Assembly (NCBI RefSeq): GCF_002327085.1
Contig: NZ_CP023429.1
Coordinates: 2,222,383-2,286,382, forward strand
Direction: 5' to 3'
From: Neisseria weixii
GTDB lineage: Bacteria > Pseudomonadota > Gammaproteobacteria > Burkholderiales > Neisseriaceae
Length of the DNA: 64,000 nucleotides
The notes below the pieces were generated by a model, which was not told the DNA's origin, did not search any database, and saw only the letters and a list, made by a program, of their open reading frames with translations. The position numbers were made by a program, and so were the translations under genes. Positions 26,300 to 36,868 of this stretch are shown one piece after another (the first letter of the stretch is position 1; every line of letters begins with the position of its first letter).

Positions 26300-27679
26300 A
26301 TGGGCCAGCTCCTTTCGAGGCTAATGTTAAAAAAATCAATGCCATATTTGCCGCATTATTAATCGGTGCGGTCGGCTACTTTATCGTATGGGGCATGGGC
26401 TACACCAACGGCAACCACACCATACTGTTTCTGCCGGCGACTTTGTTCGGCGTATTTATGGCCTTCAACATCGGCGGCAATGACGCAGCCAACTCGTTCG
26501 GCACATCGGTCGGCGCCGGTACGCTGACCATCACGCAAGCTTTATTGGTGGCAGCGGTTTTTGAAGTCAGCGGCGCGGTGATTGCCGGTGGCGAAGTGAC
26601 TTCGACCATCCGCAAGGGCATCATCGATTTGAAGGCGATGGATCTTGAGCCTATGCAGTTTGTGTATATTATGATGTCCGCACTGCTTGCTTCGGCTTTG
26701 TGGCTGCTGTTCGCCACCAAAAAAGGCTGGCCGGTATCGGCCACACACTTGATTATCGGCGGTATCGTCGGTAGTGGTTTGTGTTTGTGTTTCTTGGGCA
26801 GCGGCCCGGATGCCTTCTCGCTGCTGCAATGGGACCGTTTGGCACAAATTGCCATTTCTTGGGTATTGTCGCCGGTGTTGGGCGGCCTTGTTTCCTATCT
26901 GCTGTTTGCCCAAATCAAAAAACACGTTCTCGACTACAATGCCGCCGCCGACGAACGCCTGAAACAAATCAAACAGGAGAAAAAAGCCTACAAAGAGCAG
27001 CACCGCCAAACCTTTGAAAACTTAAGCGAACACGACAAAATCGAAGCGGCTTCGGCAATGACGCGCGACGTGCAGATTTACGAAGACCCCGAGTTAGACC
27101 CAAAAGAGCTGGAATCGGCCTATTATAAAGGTTTGTACGAATCGACAGCCGAAAAAACAGCATCGGCACCTACAAAGCCCTACAATCCCGGGATCGCTGA
27201 TTGCTTCCATCGGCGCCATGATGATTGCGTCCATGTTGATTTTCAAAGGTTTGAAAAACCTGCATTTAGGTATCGGCACTGTCGGCAACTTCTTGACGAT
27301 CGGCATGATTGGCGCCGCAGTATGGATGGCGGCCTTCATCTACGCCAAAACCTTGAAACGCAAAGATCTAGGCAAATCCACGTTCTTGATGTTCTCATGG
27401 ATGCAGGTGTTTACTGCCGCCGGCTTCGCCTTCAGCCACGGCGCAAACGACATCGCCAACGCCGTCGGCCCGTTTGCCGCCATTATGGACGTATTGCGTA
27501 CCGGCGAAATCGGTTCCGAATCGCCTGTGCCTGCGGTAGCCATGCTCACCTTCGGTATCGCCCTGATTGTCGGCCTATGGTTTATCGGCAAAGAGGTGAT
27601 TCAAACCGTCGGCACCAATCTCGCCGAAATGCACCCCGCTTCCGGCTTTACCTCCGAATTAGCATTTTTAATTTCATGA
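26300..27679 (+). pseudogene. Inorganic phosphate transporter (PiT family), frameshifted and 3'-truncated
   Basis: The body reads ANVKKINAIFAALLIGAVGY, AFNIGGNDAANSFGTSVGAG (the PHO4 signature), TKKGWPVSATHLIIGGIVG and later [20 protein letters not shown] (second signature), so this is a low-affinity Na+ or H+/phosphate permease. Three defects are visible. The good start at 26300, after AAGGAAAAA, is out of frame with the body at 26320. A second shift lies near 27185 (extra base or two missing). The protein ends [11 protein letters not shown] at 27679, whereas family members continue with further transmembrane helices (usually VSSTH and about 60-90 more residues). The first two could be sequencing errors; the 3' loss cannot be a single indel. 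Confidence 0.8.
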
Positions 27680-27690
27680 AAACATATTAA

Positions 27691-27727
27691 AAGGCCGTCT
27701 GAAACCTAATCGCTTTCAGACGGCCTT
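27691..27727. terminator. DUS-pair terminator between phosphate permease and purH
   Basis: AAGGCCGTCTGAAA and its complement around a 9-base loop, between convergent genes. Confidence 0.75.
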
Positions 27728-27745
27728 GTTTGGCTTCACATCACA

Positions 27746-29326
27746 TTAATGTCGGAAATGGCGCACGCCGGTAATCACCATGGCTATGCCGTGTTCGTCG
27801 GCTGCGGCGAACACTTCTTCATCGCGCATCGAGCCGCCGGGCTGGATAATCGCTTTGATGCCTTGCTCGGCGATCACGTCCACACCGTCGCGGAACGGGA
27901 AGAAGGCGTCGGATGCGGCGCACGCGCCGTTCAAATCGAAGCCTGCATCTTGAGCCTTACGGGCGGCGATGCGGGTAGAATCCACGCGGCTCATTTGGCC
28001 GGCGCCGATGCCGTAGGTTTGGCCGCCTTTGCCGAACACGATGGCATTCGATTTTACGAATTTGGCCACGTTCCAAACAAACAGCAAATCGTTGAGCTCC
28101 TGCTCGGTCGGTTGGCGTTTGGTCACGACTTTCAAATCGGCGGCAGTGAGTTTGTGGATGTCGGGCGTTTGCATCAACAAGCCGCCGCCCACACGTTTCA
28201 GCTCAAATTGGTTCGCACCTTCTTCCAACGGCACTTCCAACACGCGCACGTTTTTCTTGGCAGCAACGATTTCCAAGGCTTCATCGGTAAATGCAGGCGC
28301 CATCAACACTTCCATAAATTGGTTGTCGGTGATTTGTTTCGCCGTTGCGCCGTCCACTTCGCGGTTGAAGGCGATGATGCCGCCAAACGCGCTGGTGGTA
28401 TCGGTGGCATAGGCCAGGCGGTAGGCATCCAAGGTGTTGGCGGCCACGGCGACGCCGCACGGATTGGCGTGTTTCACAATCACGCAGGCCGGTTGTTCGA
28501 AGGATTTCACGGCTTCCCAGGCGGCATCGGAATCGGCGATGTTATTGTACGACAATTCTTTGCCCTGCAATTGGCGGTAGGCGCTCAAGCTGCCGGCAGC
28601 CGGATAAAGGTCGCGGTAGAACGCGGCTTTTTGGTGCGGATTTTCGCCGTAGCGCATGTCTTGCACCTTAATCCAGCTTTGGTTGAACTGGCTCGGGAAA
28701 TCGCCCGCTTCCGGCTCGCCTCTCAATTTGTCGTCGGCCAAGGCGGTCAGGTAATTGGAAATCATGCCGTCGTATTGCGCGGTGTGGCTGAAGGCTTTGC
28801 GCGACAGGTTGAAACGGGTTTTGTCGCTCAATGCGCCGCCGTTGTTTTCCAATTCGGCAGCGATGTCGGCAAAGTCGGCGGTATCGGTAACGATGGCCAC
28901 GTGTTTCCAGTTTTTCGCGGCAGAACGCACCATAGTCGGGCCACCGATGTCGATGTTTTCAATCGCATCTTCCAGCGTGCAATTCGGCTTGGCGATGGTG
29001 GCGGCAAAAGGATACAGATTCACGCACACCAAATCGATGTTGCCGATGCCGTGTTCTTCCATTTTGGCGACATGCTCAGGCAAATCGCGACGGCCCAAAA
29101 TACCGCCGTGGATTTTCGGATGCAGCGTTTTCACGCGGCCGTCGAGCATTTCGGGAAAGCCGGTGTAATCGGCCACTTCAATAACGGGAACACCGGCGTC
29201 TGCCAATAATTTGGCAGTACCGCCAGTGGACAAAATTTCCACGCCCAGCCGGGTTAAGGTTTGGGCAAATTCAACCGCGCCGGTTTTGTCGGACAGGCTG
29301 ATGAGGGCACGTTTTACGGTTGCCAT
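27746..29326 (-). CDS. purH: Bifunctional AICAR transformylase / IMP cyclohydrolase
   Basis: Catalyses the last two steps of de novo IMP synthesis. 526 residues. The N-terminal MGS-like cyclohydrolase domain begins [19 protein letters not shown] and has [16 protein letters not shown] and [20 protein letters not shown]. The transformylase domain contains [29 protein letters not shown] with the catalytic K-H, and ends [20 protein letters not shown]. No frameshift. A DUS lies in the promoter region at 29362-29373. Confidence 0.97.
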   Translation of the reverse strand: MATVKRALISLSDKTGAVEFAQTLTRLGVEILSTGGTAKLLADAGVPVIEVADYTGFPEMLDGRVKTLHPKIHGGILGRRDLPEHVAKMEEHGIGNIDLVCVNLYPFAATIAKPNCTLEDAIENIDIGGPTMVRSAAKNWKHVAIVTDTADFADIAAELENNGGALSDKTRFNLSRKAFSHTAQYDGMISNYLTALADDKLRGEPEAGDFPSQFNQSWIKVQDMRYGENPHQKAAFYRDLYPAAGSLSAYRQLQGKELSYNNIADSDAAWEAVKSFEQPACVIVKHANPCGVAVAANTLDAYRLAYATDTTSAFGGIIAFNREVDGATAKQITDNQFMEVLMAPAFTDEALEIVAAKKNVRVLEVPLEEGANQFELKRVGGGLLMQTPDIHKLTAADLKVVTKRQPTEQELNDLLFVWNVAKFVKSNAIVFGKGGQTYGIGAGQMSRVDSTRIAARKAQDAGFDLNGACAASDAFFPFRDGVDVIAEQGIKAIIQPGGSMRDEEVFAAADEHGIAMVITGVRHFRH

Positions 29327-29492
29327 TCGGATTCCTTTTTGAGTTGGATTTTAATTGAAGAGGCCGTCTGAAATGCGGTGCAACGGCGCAAATCGGAAAA
29401 GCTGTATTATCGCCTATTTTACGTTTTTTTTGCATGATTGCAGCACTGTTTTTTGTAGAAATTGTAAACAATCTGCTACAGACAACACACAA

Positions 29493-29526
29493 AAGGCCGT
29501 CTGAACAGCATATTTTCAGACGGCCT
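29493..29526 (-). terminator. DUS-pair terminator after the EamA transporter gene
   Basis: AGGCCGTCTGAA and TTCAGACGGCCT around a short loop, 5 bp before the end of the convergent reading frame at 29531. Confidence 0.7.
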
Positions 29527-29530
29527 GATA

Positions 29531-30391
29531 TTATGTTTTCAACCAACGCGGCAAAGCCACCACCGCAAATGCCGAAACCAGAATTATCACCATGCCCCAT
29601 GCCGACACGGCCGAAACCCTTTCTCCCAGCAGCAACACAGCCATCAGCAAGCCCAGCACCGGTTCCATCGAAATTAAGACCCCGGAAATATTGGCCGGCA
29701 CGCGGTTCATGCCTTTGTTCCACAACCAATAAGCAAACCAACTGCAGCCCACACCAAGATAAACCACCGCCAAAGCAGCCGGCATAATCCACTGAACGGT
29801 AAAACTCTCCGTCAACAACAAAGAAAACGGCAAACACAATACCGCTGCCGACAAAAGCGATACCGAGGTATACGCCGGCGCACCGATTTCGGCAATCAGC
29901 TTCTGAGTCGGCCGCATAATCAGCGCAAACACCAAGCCGGCCAAAAATACCAGCAGGCAACCGGACACACTGATTTCGCCACCTTCTTCCGCGCCACCGG
30001 CAATCATGACCGATACCCCTAAAAATGCCGCCACGCCACATACCCAGTGATACCATTTGGCTTTGTCGTTAAAAAAGAAGTGGCCGACAAACACCATCAG
30101 AATCGGCTCCAAGCCGATAATCGTTACCGCGCTGGCGGCCGATGTGTATTTCAAACCGATAAACTGCAACATCAACACCAAGACATAATTGGCAAACGAC
30201 AGCCACAACAACGGCTTCCATTGCGCGCGCGGAATCCTACCCAAATAACGCCGCGCCGTCGGCAGCACAATCAGCCCTGCAATCAGCAAGCGAACCTGTA
30301 CCATCAAGGCAGGGTCAAGCATCACATAAGCATATTTGGCCGCAATAAACGAGCTGCCCCACATGAATAAAGCGAAAATTTGAAAAATCAT
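29531..30391 (-). CDS. EamA/DMT-family transporter
   Basis: 286-residue membrane protein with ten hydrophobic helices in two EamA halves: FALFMWGSSFIAAKYAYVML opens the first, SAASAVTIIGLEPILMVFVG ends it, and SGCLLVFLAGLVFALIMRP opens the second, ending with GVLISMEPVLGLLMAVLLLG. This is the drug/metabolite transporter superfamily; the substrate is unknown. Its start lies about 20 bp downstream of the end of the acetyltransferase gene on the same strand, separated by a DUS, so the two may be cotranscribed. Confidence 0.85.
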   Translation of the reverse strand: MIFQIFALFMWGSSFIAAKYAYVMLDPALMVQVRLLIAGLIVLPTARRYLGRIPRAQWKPLLWLSFANYVLVLMLQFIGLKYTSAASAVTIIGLEPILMVFVGHFFFNDKAKWYHWVCGVAAFLGVSVMIAGGAEEGGEISVSGCLLVFLAGLVFALIMRPTQKLIAEIGAPAYTSVSLLSAAVLCLPFSLLLTESFTVQWIMPAALAVVYLGVGCSWFAYWLWNKGMNRVPANISGVLISMEPVLGLLMAVLLLGERVSAVSAWGMVIILVSAFAVVALPRWLKT

Positions 30392-30410
30392 GGTTCAGAC
30401 GGCCTGTTGA

Positions 30411-30869
30411 TTACTCGACTTTCCACGCATAATTCAGCCATTCTTTGTCTTCAGCCGCGCCTAAGCGTTGGTAGAAACGTTGTCCGGCATCGTTCCACGC
30501 GGCGACGGTCCATTTGATTTGGCCGCAGCCTTTGACCTTCGCTTCGGCATATAAAGCGTGCATCAGCTTTTCACCGATTTTTTGGTTGCGGAAATTTTCG
30601 GCGACGTATAATTCTTTGATGTGCACCGCCGGTTGGTTTTGCGCGGTGTAGTTTAAAAAGTAATACACCAACATGCCGCCAATCAGGCCGTATGAATCGG
30701 CAACCAAGCAGTAAAAATCGGGCGGTTGTTTGTCGAACCCACGCTCTTTCACGATTTGCGGCGTGATGGCAAAGCTGTCGATATAGTGCTCAAACACGGC
30801 CAAATCGCGCATAAGCGACCACACTTGTTCGATGTCTTGTTCCTGCATGGGGCGGATGGTGATGCTCAT
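30411..30869 (-). CDS. GNAT-family N-acetyltransferase
   Basis: 152 residues with the GNAT fold: MSITIRPMQEQDIEQVWSLM at the N-terminus, IKELYVAENFRNQKIGEKLM as motif A (acetyl-CoA pyrophosphate loop R-N-x-K-I-G), and WNDAGQRFYQRLGAAEDKEW as motif B. The sequence resembles diamine acetyltransferase-like members, but the substrate cannot be set from sequence. It is followed closely by the EamA gene and preceded by the fis terminator. Confidence 0.85.
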   Translation of the reverse strand: MSITIRPMQEQDIEQVWSLMRDLAVFEHYIDSFAITPQIVKERGFDKQPPDFYCLVADSYGLIGGMLVYYFLNYTAQNQPAVHIKELYVAENFRNQKIGEKLMHALYAEAKVKGCGQIKWTVAAWNDAGQRFYQRLGAAEDKEWLNYAWKVE

Positions 30870-30893
30870 TTAGTTTTCCTATCTCTATAGCAG

Positions 30894-30936
30894 ACAGGCC
30901 GTCTGAAAACGCAATAATCGTTTTCAGACGGCCTGT
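30894..30936 (-). terminator. DUS-pair terminator after fis
   Basis: ACAGGCCGTCTGAAAACG and its complement form an 18-bp stem, 10 bp after the fis stop. Confidence 0.75.
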
Positions 30937-30945
30937 TTTATGGTT

Positions 30946-31191
30946 TTAATCATCCAGCAAACCATGCTGTAATAATTTTTTGCGCAAGGTATTGCGGTTC
31001 AAACCCAGCATGGCGGCGGCTTTGGATTGGTTGCCGTTGCATTCGTCCATCACGCATTCGAGCATGGGTTTTTCCACTTGGTGCAGCACCATATCGTACA
31101 CGCCCACCGGCGTTTCACCGGCTAAGTCCTTGAAATACTGTTTTAAATTCTGCGCGACACATTGCGCGATATCGACTGTTTGCGTTTTCAT
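30946..31191 (-). CDS. fis: Fis-family DNA-binding protein
   Basis: 81-residue nucleoid-associated protein. The start at 31191 gives MKTQTVDIAQCVAQNLKQYF; the longer frame to 31233 reads through a DUS-containing leader. The C-terminal helix-turn-helix ECNGNQSKAAAMLGLNRNTL is the Fis/NtrC-type DNA-binding motif, ending RKKLLQHGLLDD. In many proteobacteria fis follows dusB; here the same order is kept on the minus strand but a LysE-family exporter lies between them. Confidence 0.9.
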   Translation of the reverse strand: MKTQTVDIAQCVAQNLKQYFKDLAGETPVGVYDMVLHQVEKPMLECVMDECNGNQSKAAAMLGLNRNTLRKKLLQHGLLDD

Positions 31192-31234
31192 CGTTTGCTC
31201 TTTTCTTTTCACATTGTTTTCAGACGGCTTCAAA

Positions 31235-31860
31235 TTACTGGCCGCTCATCACTTTAATCCCCAATAAGGCCAATGCTCCGCCGCACACGCGGTCTATCCA
31301 ATGGCCGAAATGCCGGAAACGGCGGTTGACTGCCGGGCCGGCAGCATGAAGGCCACCAAACCGAACCAGACAAACAGCATCAGCGTCATCCATGCGCCGT
31401 AAACCGCCATCTGCCACAGCGGCGTGGTCGGCGACAACACCACGGTAAACAGCGACAGCATATACACCACCGCTTTCGGGTTCAGCACATTACACAACAC
31501 GCCGCGCCAAATGATGTTCAAAGCCGGTTCGGCCGTCATTTTTTCGGCACGGATTTCGGCCACTTCGCCCGCCGCTTTGGCCGTCAGCCCTTTGTAACCG
31601 ATATAAATCAGATACAGGCCGCCGATAATTTTAATCATGGTCAGCAAAGTAGCCGATTGCGCCACCACAGTCACCAAGCCCAGCACCGAATAAACGATGT
31701 GTACGCCAAAGCCCAGCGCAATGCCCAAAGCCGTGAGCAAACCTGCCGCACGGCCACGGCTTAAGGATTGTTGCGACACCAACACAAAATCGGGGCCGGG
31801 CGACATGCAGGCCAAAATATGTACACCGGTGATGAGCCAAAATCCTTGCCAAAAATCCAT
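31235..31860 (-). CDS. LysE/RhtB-family exporter (frameshifted near the end)
   Basis: MDFWQGFWLITGVHILACMS followed by PGPDFVLVSQQSLSRGRAAG is the classic LysE/RhtB N-terminus of amino-acid effluxers. Five to six hydrophobic helices follow. The first frame stops early after VAFMLPARQST; the neighbouring frame continues PAVNRRFRHFGHWIDRVCGG to MSGQ at 31235. GGG at 31335-31337 (CCC on the coding strand) needs one more base for FMLPAPAVNRRF. The repaired length of 208 residues is typical. It lies between dusB and fis. The exported substrate is unknown. Confidence 0.82.
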
Positions 31861-32179
31861 GATTGTCCTTATTGCGTGTTTGATGTTTCAGACGGCATTG
31901 GTGGTTTGTCGTTGTTTATCGAACCGCCCTCCCCGGCCTTCTCCTGCCAAACTGGAGAGGGACGGGTTGCTTAGGATGGATAAGGTGCTGTTTGGCCGTT
32001 TGAAAAATTTTATTTAAACAGAATCTTTCAGACAGCCCCAATCAGATTGATTACTTAATCGAACCGTTCATTCATCCACCATCGCCGAATCTAGCGAATC
32101 TATCTCCGCCGTCCGGCGTGAGAAGGCTGGGACAGGGCGGTGCTTTACGTTTCCGCCATTCGGATCCGCACCACAACAA
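31861..32179. other. Intergenic region, no gene
   Basis: About 320 bases between dusB and the LysE gene. It contains one core DUS (near 31888) and a mutated one (near 32026, TTCAGACAGCC) but no open frame with protein-like features and no recognisable repeat. Confidence 0.5.
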
Positions 32180-33178
32180 TCAACGGTAAGCACACGCCCA
32201 TGTATCGGTCTTTTCGGACAATGTATCCAGATAAGCCGCCAGCGCGTCATATTGCTCTGCCGCAGAATCCAAGCAGTTGATTTCGCGGCGGGTTTCGATG
32301 CCTTCAGGCATGGGGTCGAGATACCAGCCGATGTGTTTGCGCGCGATTCTCAAGCCGCTTTGTTCGCCGTAAAATTCGTGCATGGCGCGGACATGGGCGA
32401 GCACGGTATCGCTGCATTGCTTCAGCGGCAGTGCTTCGGGCAGCGTGCCGTTTTCGGCAAAATGTTTCAAATCGCGAAACAGCCACGGCTGGCCTTGTGC
32501 GCCGCGGCCAATCATCACACCGTCGGCACCGGTTTGCTGCAACACTTCGGCGGCTTTTTGCGGCGTAGTGATGTCGCCGTTGACCCACAGCGGTATCTTC
32601 AGGCAGCTTTTGGCTTCGGCAATCAATTCGTAACGCGCTTCGCCCCGATACATCTGCGTGCGCGTGCGGCCGTGTACCGCCAGCGCGGCGATGCCGGCAT
32701 CTTCGGCGATTTTGGCGACGGTAAGCAGGTTTTGATGGTCGTCGTGCCAGCCCAAACGCGTTTTCAGGGTGACAGGCACATTTACCGCCTGAACTACGGC
32801 GTGCAAAATCTCGGCCACCAGCTTTTCGTCTTGCAGTAAAGCGCTGCCCGCCAACACATTGCACACTGTCTTGGCCGGACAACCCATATTGATGTCAATC
32901 ACTTGCGCGCCAAGCCCGACATTATAACGCGCGGCTTCGGCCATCACTTGCGGCACATTGCCGAGAATCTGCACCGCCACCGTGCCGTTTTCATCGGAAA
33001 AATCGCTGCGGCGTAAAGTTTTTTTGGTGCGGCGCAACCCGGGATCGCTGGTGATCATTTCGCACACCGCCCAACCTGCGCCAAATTCACGGCACAAACG
33101 GCGGAAAGGCTTGTCGGTAATGCCTGCCATGGGAGCGAGTGCGATGGGGGTATCGATGGGATATGCGCCGATTTGCAT
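32180..33178 (-). CDS. dusB: tRNA-dihydrouridine synthase B
   Basis: FMN enzyme that reduces uridines in the tRNA D-loop. The start at 33178 gives MQIGAYPIDTPIALAPMAGI, matching DusB length (332 residues); the ORF extends upstream without support. Motifs include APMAGITDKPFR, VQILGNVP, DINMGCPAKTVCN (catalytic Cys), VTLKTRLGW, ALAVHGRTRTQMY and the FMN-phosphate site GVMIGRGAQGQPW. It is the first gene of a dusB-lysE-fis series on this strand. Confidence 0.93.
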   Translation of the reverse strand: MQIGAYPIDTPIALAPMAGITDKPFRRLCREFGAGWAVCEMITSDPGLRRTKKTLRRSDFSDENGTVAVQILGNVPQVMAEAARYNVGLGAQVIDINMGCPAKTVCNVLAGSALLQDEKLVAEILHAVVQAVNVPVTLKTRLGWHDDHQNLLTVAKIAEDAGIAALAVHGRTRTQMYRGEARYELIAEAKSCLKIPLWVNGDITTPQKAAEVLQQTGADGVMIGRGAQGQPWLFRDLKHFAENGTLPEALPLKQCSDTVLAHVRAMHEFYGEQSGLRIARKHIGWYLDPMPEGIETRREINCLDSAAEQYDALAAYLDTLSEKTDTWACAYR

Positions 33179-33258
33179 GGTTATCGCTGTGTTTGAAAGG
33201 GCTGTGATTGTACAATTTTTAAGCAGTTTTTCCAATTGCCTTTACATTAAGAAAGGTC

Positions 33259-33443
33259 GAGACCTTTGCAAAATGCCTTTAAGAGCCAGCATACAAAACG
33301 AGCCGTCATTCCCGCGCAGGCGGGAATCCGCTGTTGGGCATAACAAACTATTGAATAAAAATAAGCTTCTTAAATGCCAAAATGGATTCCCGCCTGCGCG
33401 GGAATGACGGCCGTTTTGGTTGCTTATTGATTCATAAGATTTC
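33259..33443. repeat. Intergenic mosaic repeat with two dRS3-type palindromes
   Basis: Starts GAGACCTTTGCAAAATGCC and contains ATTCCCGCGCAGGCGGGAAT at 33308-33327 and its exact complement at 33386-33405. This ATTCCCN8GGGAAT form is the dRS3 unit of neisserial intergenic mosaic elements. The intervening sequence ends ATGCCAAAATGG. The right boundary is uncertain. It is related to 38609-38805 and 57461-57595. Confidence 0.75.
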
Positions 33444-33453
33444 CGAAGTTCAC

Positions 33454-33491
33454 AGGCCGTCTGAAAACCGATTTCACCTTTCAGACGGCCT
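33454..33491 (-). terminator. DUS-pair terminator after recC
   Basis: AGGCCGTCTGAAA and its complement around a loop of about 12 bases, 10 bp after the recC stop. Confidence 0.7.
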
Positions 33492-33500
33492 CATGCCTGC

Positions 33501-36500
33501 TTACGCTTCTTTCAATGTTGAAACCGCAGCCAGCAACGGCACCAACATCTCAATAATCAGGTTTTGGAACAACGGCGTCTCCAACGGTGATTCTTCGTCA
33601 TGACCGAACACCAAAGCCACCTCGGTGTAACTGCTCTGCCCTGTATTCATTTTGTTGCCGAAATATGCGCCGATGGCAGCGGATTGTGCGGCTTCCCATT
33701 CTTGTTTTTTAAGATAGGCATCGGCAGCAGCCAAGCTGGTTCTGGCAAAAAACGGCAAGGGGCGGTGTTGGCCGATGTTGTAGTATTCGAGCCATGTTTG
33801 CAGAATGCCGCGGGCGGTTTGGCGGTCGATTTCGGGATAGGTCACGGTTTCGTCGTTCGACACAAAATAGGTCAGCCCGCTTTCGCTTTCAGACGGCCTC
33901 ACCGCATTGAACAACACATGCTCCAGCAGCAAGGCAATACGATCAGGCGCGTTGAGTTTTTTGTTGCGGAACATGATTTGGCCGCATTGATACACATGAT
34001 TCAGGCTGCCGCTTAAGATTTGCCGGTTAAACGACAATTCGCAGGCCACTGGCGGCACTTTCGGGCTTTCGAGCAAATCTTGGTCGAGCTGTTTGGCGGC
34101 GCCTTGGAAACGTTGCTGCCACAAGCTGCCCAATTCACCGGTAGGCAACAGGCTCTCGGCATTGAGCTTGATTTCCACTGCGGCAAAATCCTGCCGCTGT
34201 CGGCGCGCTTCCATATACGCATCGGCGATTTTTTCGCCCTGCTCCGGCTCGAACGGCTCGGCCGATTCCCATGCTTCATCGCGATATGGTTCGCGCCAGC
34301 CCAAGGTTTGGCGCAGCCAGGCTTTGACCGGATTTTTCCAAAAGCCGATGAATTCGGTTTGCGTGACGATGCTCGGCGGTTCGGCTTCGTTGCCCAAAGG
34401 CTGATTGAAAAACGGCATCATTTTTTCAGACGGCCTGTATGCCGCTTCATTTAAGGCTTGGGCATAATCGCGGCGCGTGCTGATGAGCTGGCCTGCTTCT
34501 TGCGGTTGGAAATAGCGCGTGGAAAAGGCTTGCAGCGGATGTTGGCACACCCAGTCTGCCAGCAAATCTTTGCTGCGCTTTCCGGTCATTTCGGCGACGG
34601 TGTCGATGAGTTCGCTCAACAAGGCCGACGGCGCCAGCTCGTCATCGTTGACAATGCTGCGGCCGACATACGACAAATACAGAATGTCGCGCGCGCTGAT
34701 GATGGCTTCGAGAAACAGATAGCGGTCATCATCGCGGCGGGCGCGGTCGCCTTTTTTCGGGTGTTTGGCAATCAGGTCGAACACGGTCAGCTTGGTGTTG
34801 CGCGGGAAATCACCGTCGTTCAGACCCAATAAACACAACACCTTAAACGGCAGGCTGCGCATCGGTACCATGCTGCAGAAGGTAATGCCGCCACGCAAAA
34901 ATCCGGCTTGGCTTTCGCTGCTCAAAAAACGGCTGATGTGGCGGATAACCGTGTGCTGCGGCAATAGGCCGTCTGAAAAGCCTGATAATTCAATTTCTTC
35001 CTGCCATTTCACTAAGGCTTGCTCGAATTGCTGTGCGGCGTATTGGTCATCATCACTCAAAGCAAACAAACCGTCGCGCAATTGGCGCACGCGTTCAATC
35101 CATTCTTCTGCCGCGGCGTCGGTTTGCCATGTTTTTGCGGTGTCGGCCAAGGTCTGCATAAAAGCGGTAAAGCGGCTGAAGACGGCCAACTGATTGACAT
35201 CGCCGTGCCACGCACTGACGTTTTGCCACATGCCGTCGCCGCCTGCAGGCAGCATCCAGCCCAGCACCAAGCGCGACAATGCCTGCTGCCAGGTAAACAA
35301 ATTATCCGCTGCGCCGCGCATTTTTCCATCCAAACCCCAATGCACGTTGAGTTCGGCGATGGTGTCGTGCAACAGCGGCAAATCGTCTTCGCTTATTTCA
35401 AAGCGTTTTTGCACTAACCGGCTGTCAAGCAGCAGCAACACTTTATCTACTTCAAAGCGGCTTTCCAATAAGTCCAACACCTGTTCCAGCGCATAAAAAG
35501 CGGTTGGCGGCGGCTGAGTTTTACATCGGAAATCGAATACGGCAAGGCCTGTGTGCCGTCTGCCGCGCGACCGAACACGGCTTCGACAAACGGGCTGTAG
35601 GGCTCGATATTCGGGTCAACACGGCGATGTCGTGCGGCTGCCAGTCGGGATGTTCGTGCAGAATATGCAGCAGTTGGTCTTTCAAAATTTGCAGTTCGCG
35701 CAAAGGGCTGTGCGCCGACACCACACGGATCGAGCCGTCTGAAAGCAGTGCATCACCCTGCCCGGCAGCATTTTCAGACGGCAGCGACAGCGTTTGAATA
35801 TCGTTTTGCAGGCGGTGCAGCAAAGTCGCTTCGCCGCTGTCTCCGGTTTCGTATACCGGCGTTTCCATGTCGATTTCCGATAAAAAATCAAAGAAATCGC
35901 GTCCCTGTTTGCCCAATGAAGCCAGCAGCGGATGGCCGGTTTGGCTCAAATCAACATCATCGCCGCTTTTCAAAATCTGCGCCGCTTCTATCACATTGCC
36001 CCAATGCTGCTCGCTCGGGTTGAGCGCGAACACAATCACATCGCAATGCTCGGAAATGGCCTGCAAAAGCTGCAAATACATCGGCGCCATGGTAGAAATG
36101 CCGAACACGAAAAACCGCTCCGGCAGGTTTTGCGGCGATAAATTGGCTAGCAAGGTTTCCCACAAGGCCACGCGGTGCGGCGCAGCTTGTCTGCCGTCGT
36201 CAAGAAAACGCCACAATTGCGCCTGCCAGATTTCGTCTTCACCCAATTCCAGCAATTTGCCTTCCTGCCACGTATCAATCCATTGCGGGCGGTACACCAA
36301 ATATTGGTCGAAAATATCGGCCAATTGTCCGGCCAAATGGTAATCCGCCGATTCGCCGCTGCTTAAATAGCTTTGCAGTTTGTCGCGTACGGTTGCAAAT
36401 TCTGAGGCCGTCTGAAACGCTTCGCTGCGGAACAATGCCAGCAACCGCCACCGCATCACTTCAGGCGAAAACGGGCTGAGCGCGGGTACGTCGGGAATCA

Positions 36501-36726
36501 GTTCGCGCATCAAGCGCCACGTCAAACCGGCCGGCAGACTGAATTTGAGATTGGCCGCCACGCCCAATTCTTTCGCTAAATAACTGCTCAAATAACGGCG
36601 CATACCTTGGCTTTGCACGATAATTTCTTCCGCCGCCAGCGCATGTTTCAAAGGTTGAAGCTGCTGAATGCGGCTGAACAAAGCGGCGAGCGATTCAAGA
36701 CGGTTGGATTGATAAAGGTAAAACAT
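33501..36726 (-). CDS. recC: Exodeoxyribonuclease V subunit RecC (two frameshifts)
   Basis: RecC recognises Chi-like sites and holds the RecBCD complex together in double-strand break repair and natural transformation. The N-terminus MFYLYQSNRLESLAALFSRI and SQGMRRYLSSYLAKELGVAA are typical, as is CSMVPMRSLPFKVLCLLGLN followed by GDFPR in the second half. The frame is lost at 35613-35615 (coding CCC, needs CCCC to read LTPNIEPYSPFVEAVFG) and at 35495-35499 (coding T5, needs T6 to read QPLFYALEQVLDLL). Adding both gives 1075 residues. recB and recD are not in the window. Confidence 0.9.
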
Positions 36727-36763
36727 GGCAGGCTCAAGCAGACAAAAGATGATGATGGATTAT

Positions 36764-36806
36764 AGGCCGTCTGAACGATGATTGAGGGTTTATTTTCAGA
36801 CGGCCT
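36764..36806. other. DUS pair upstream of recC
   Basis: AGGCCGTCTGAA and its complement TTCAGACGGCCT are 19 bases apart, 38 bp upstream of the recC start. The position does not follow any gene end here, so a terminator role is unclear; it may only serve DNA uptake. Confidence 0.55.
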
Positions 36807-36868
36807 GACGGATAAAAGATGAAATATCAATCGTGATAAACCTTGTTTAAAAATAAGAATGTATATTC

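Noticed and set aside
27749-29209. A 486-codon open frame on the plus strand opposite purH
   Set aside because: purH on the minus strand is a complete, conserved enzyme; the opposite frame has no recognisable motif and only reflects GC-rich third positions.
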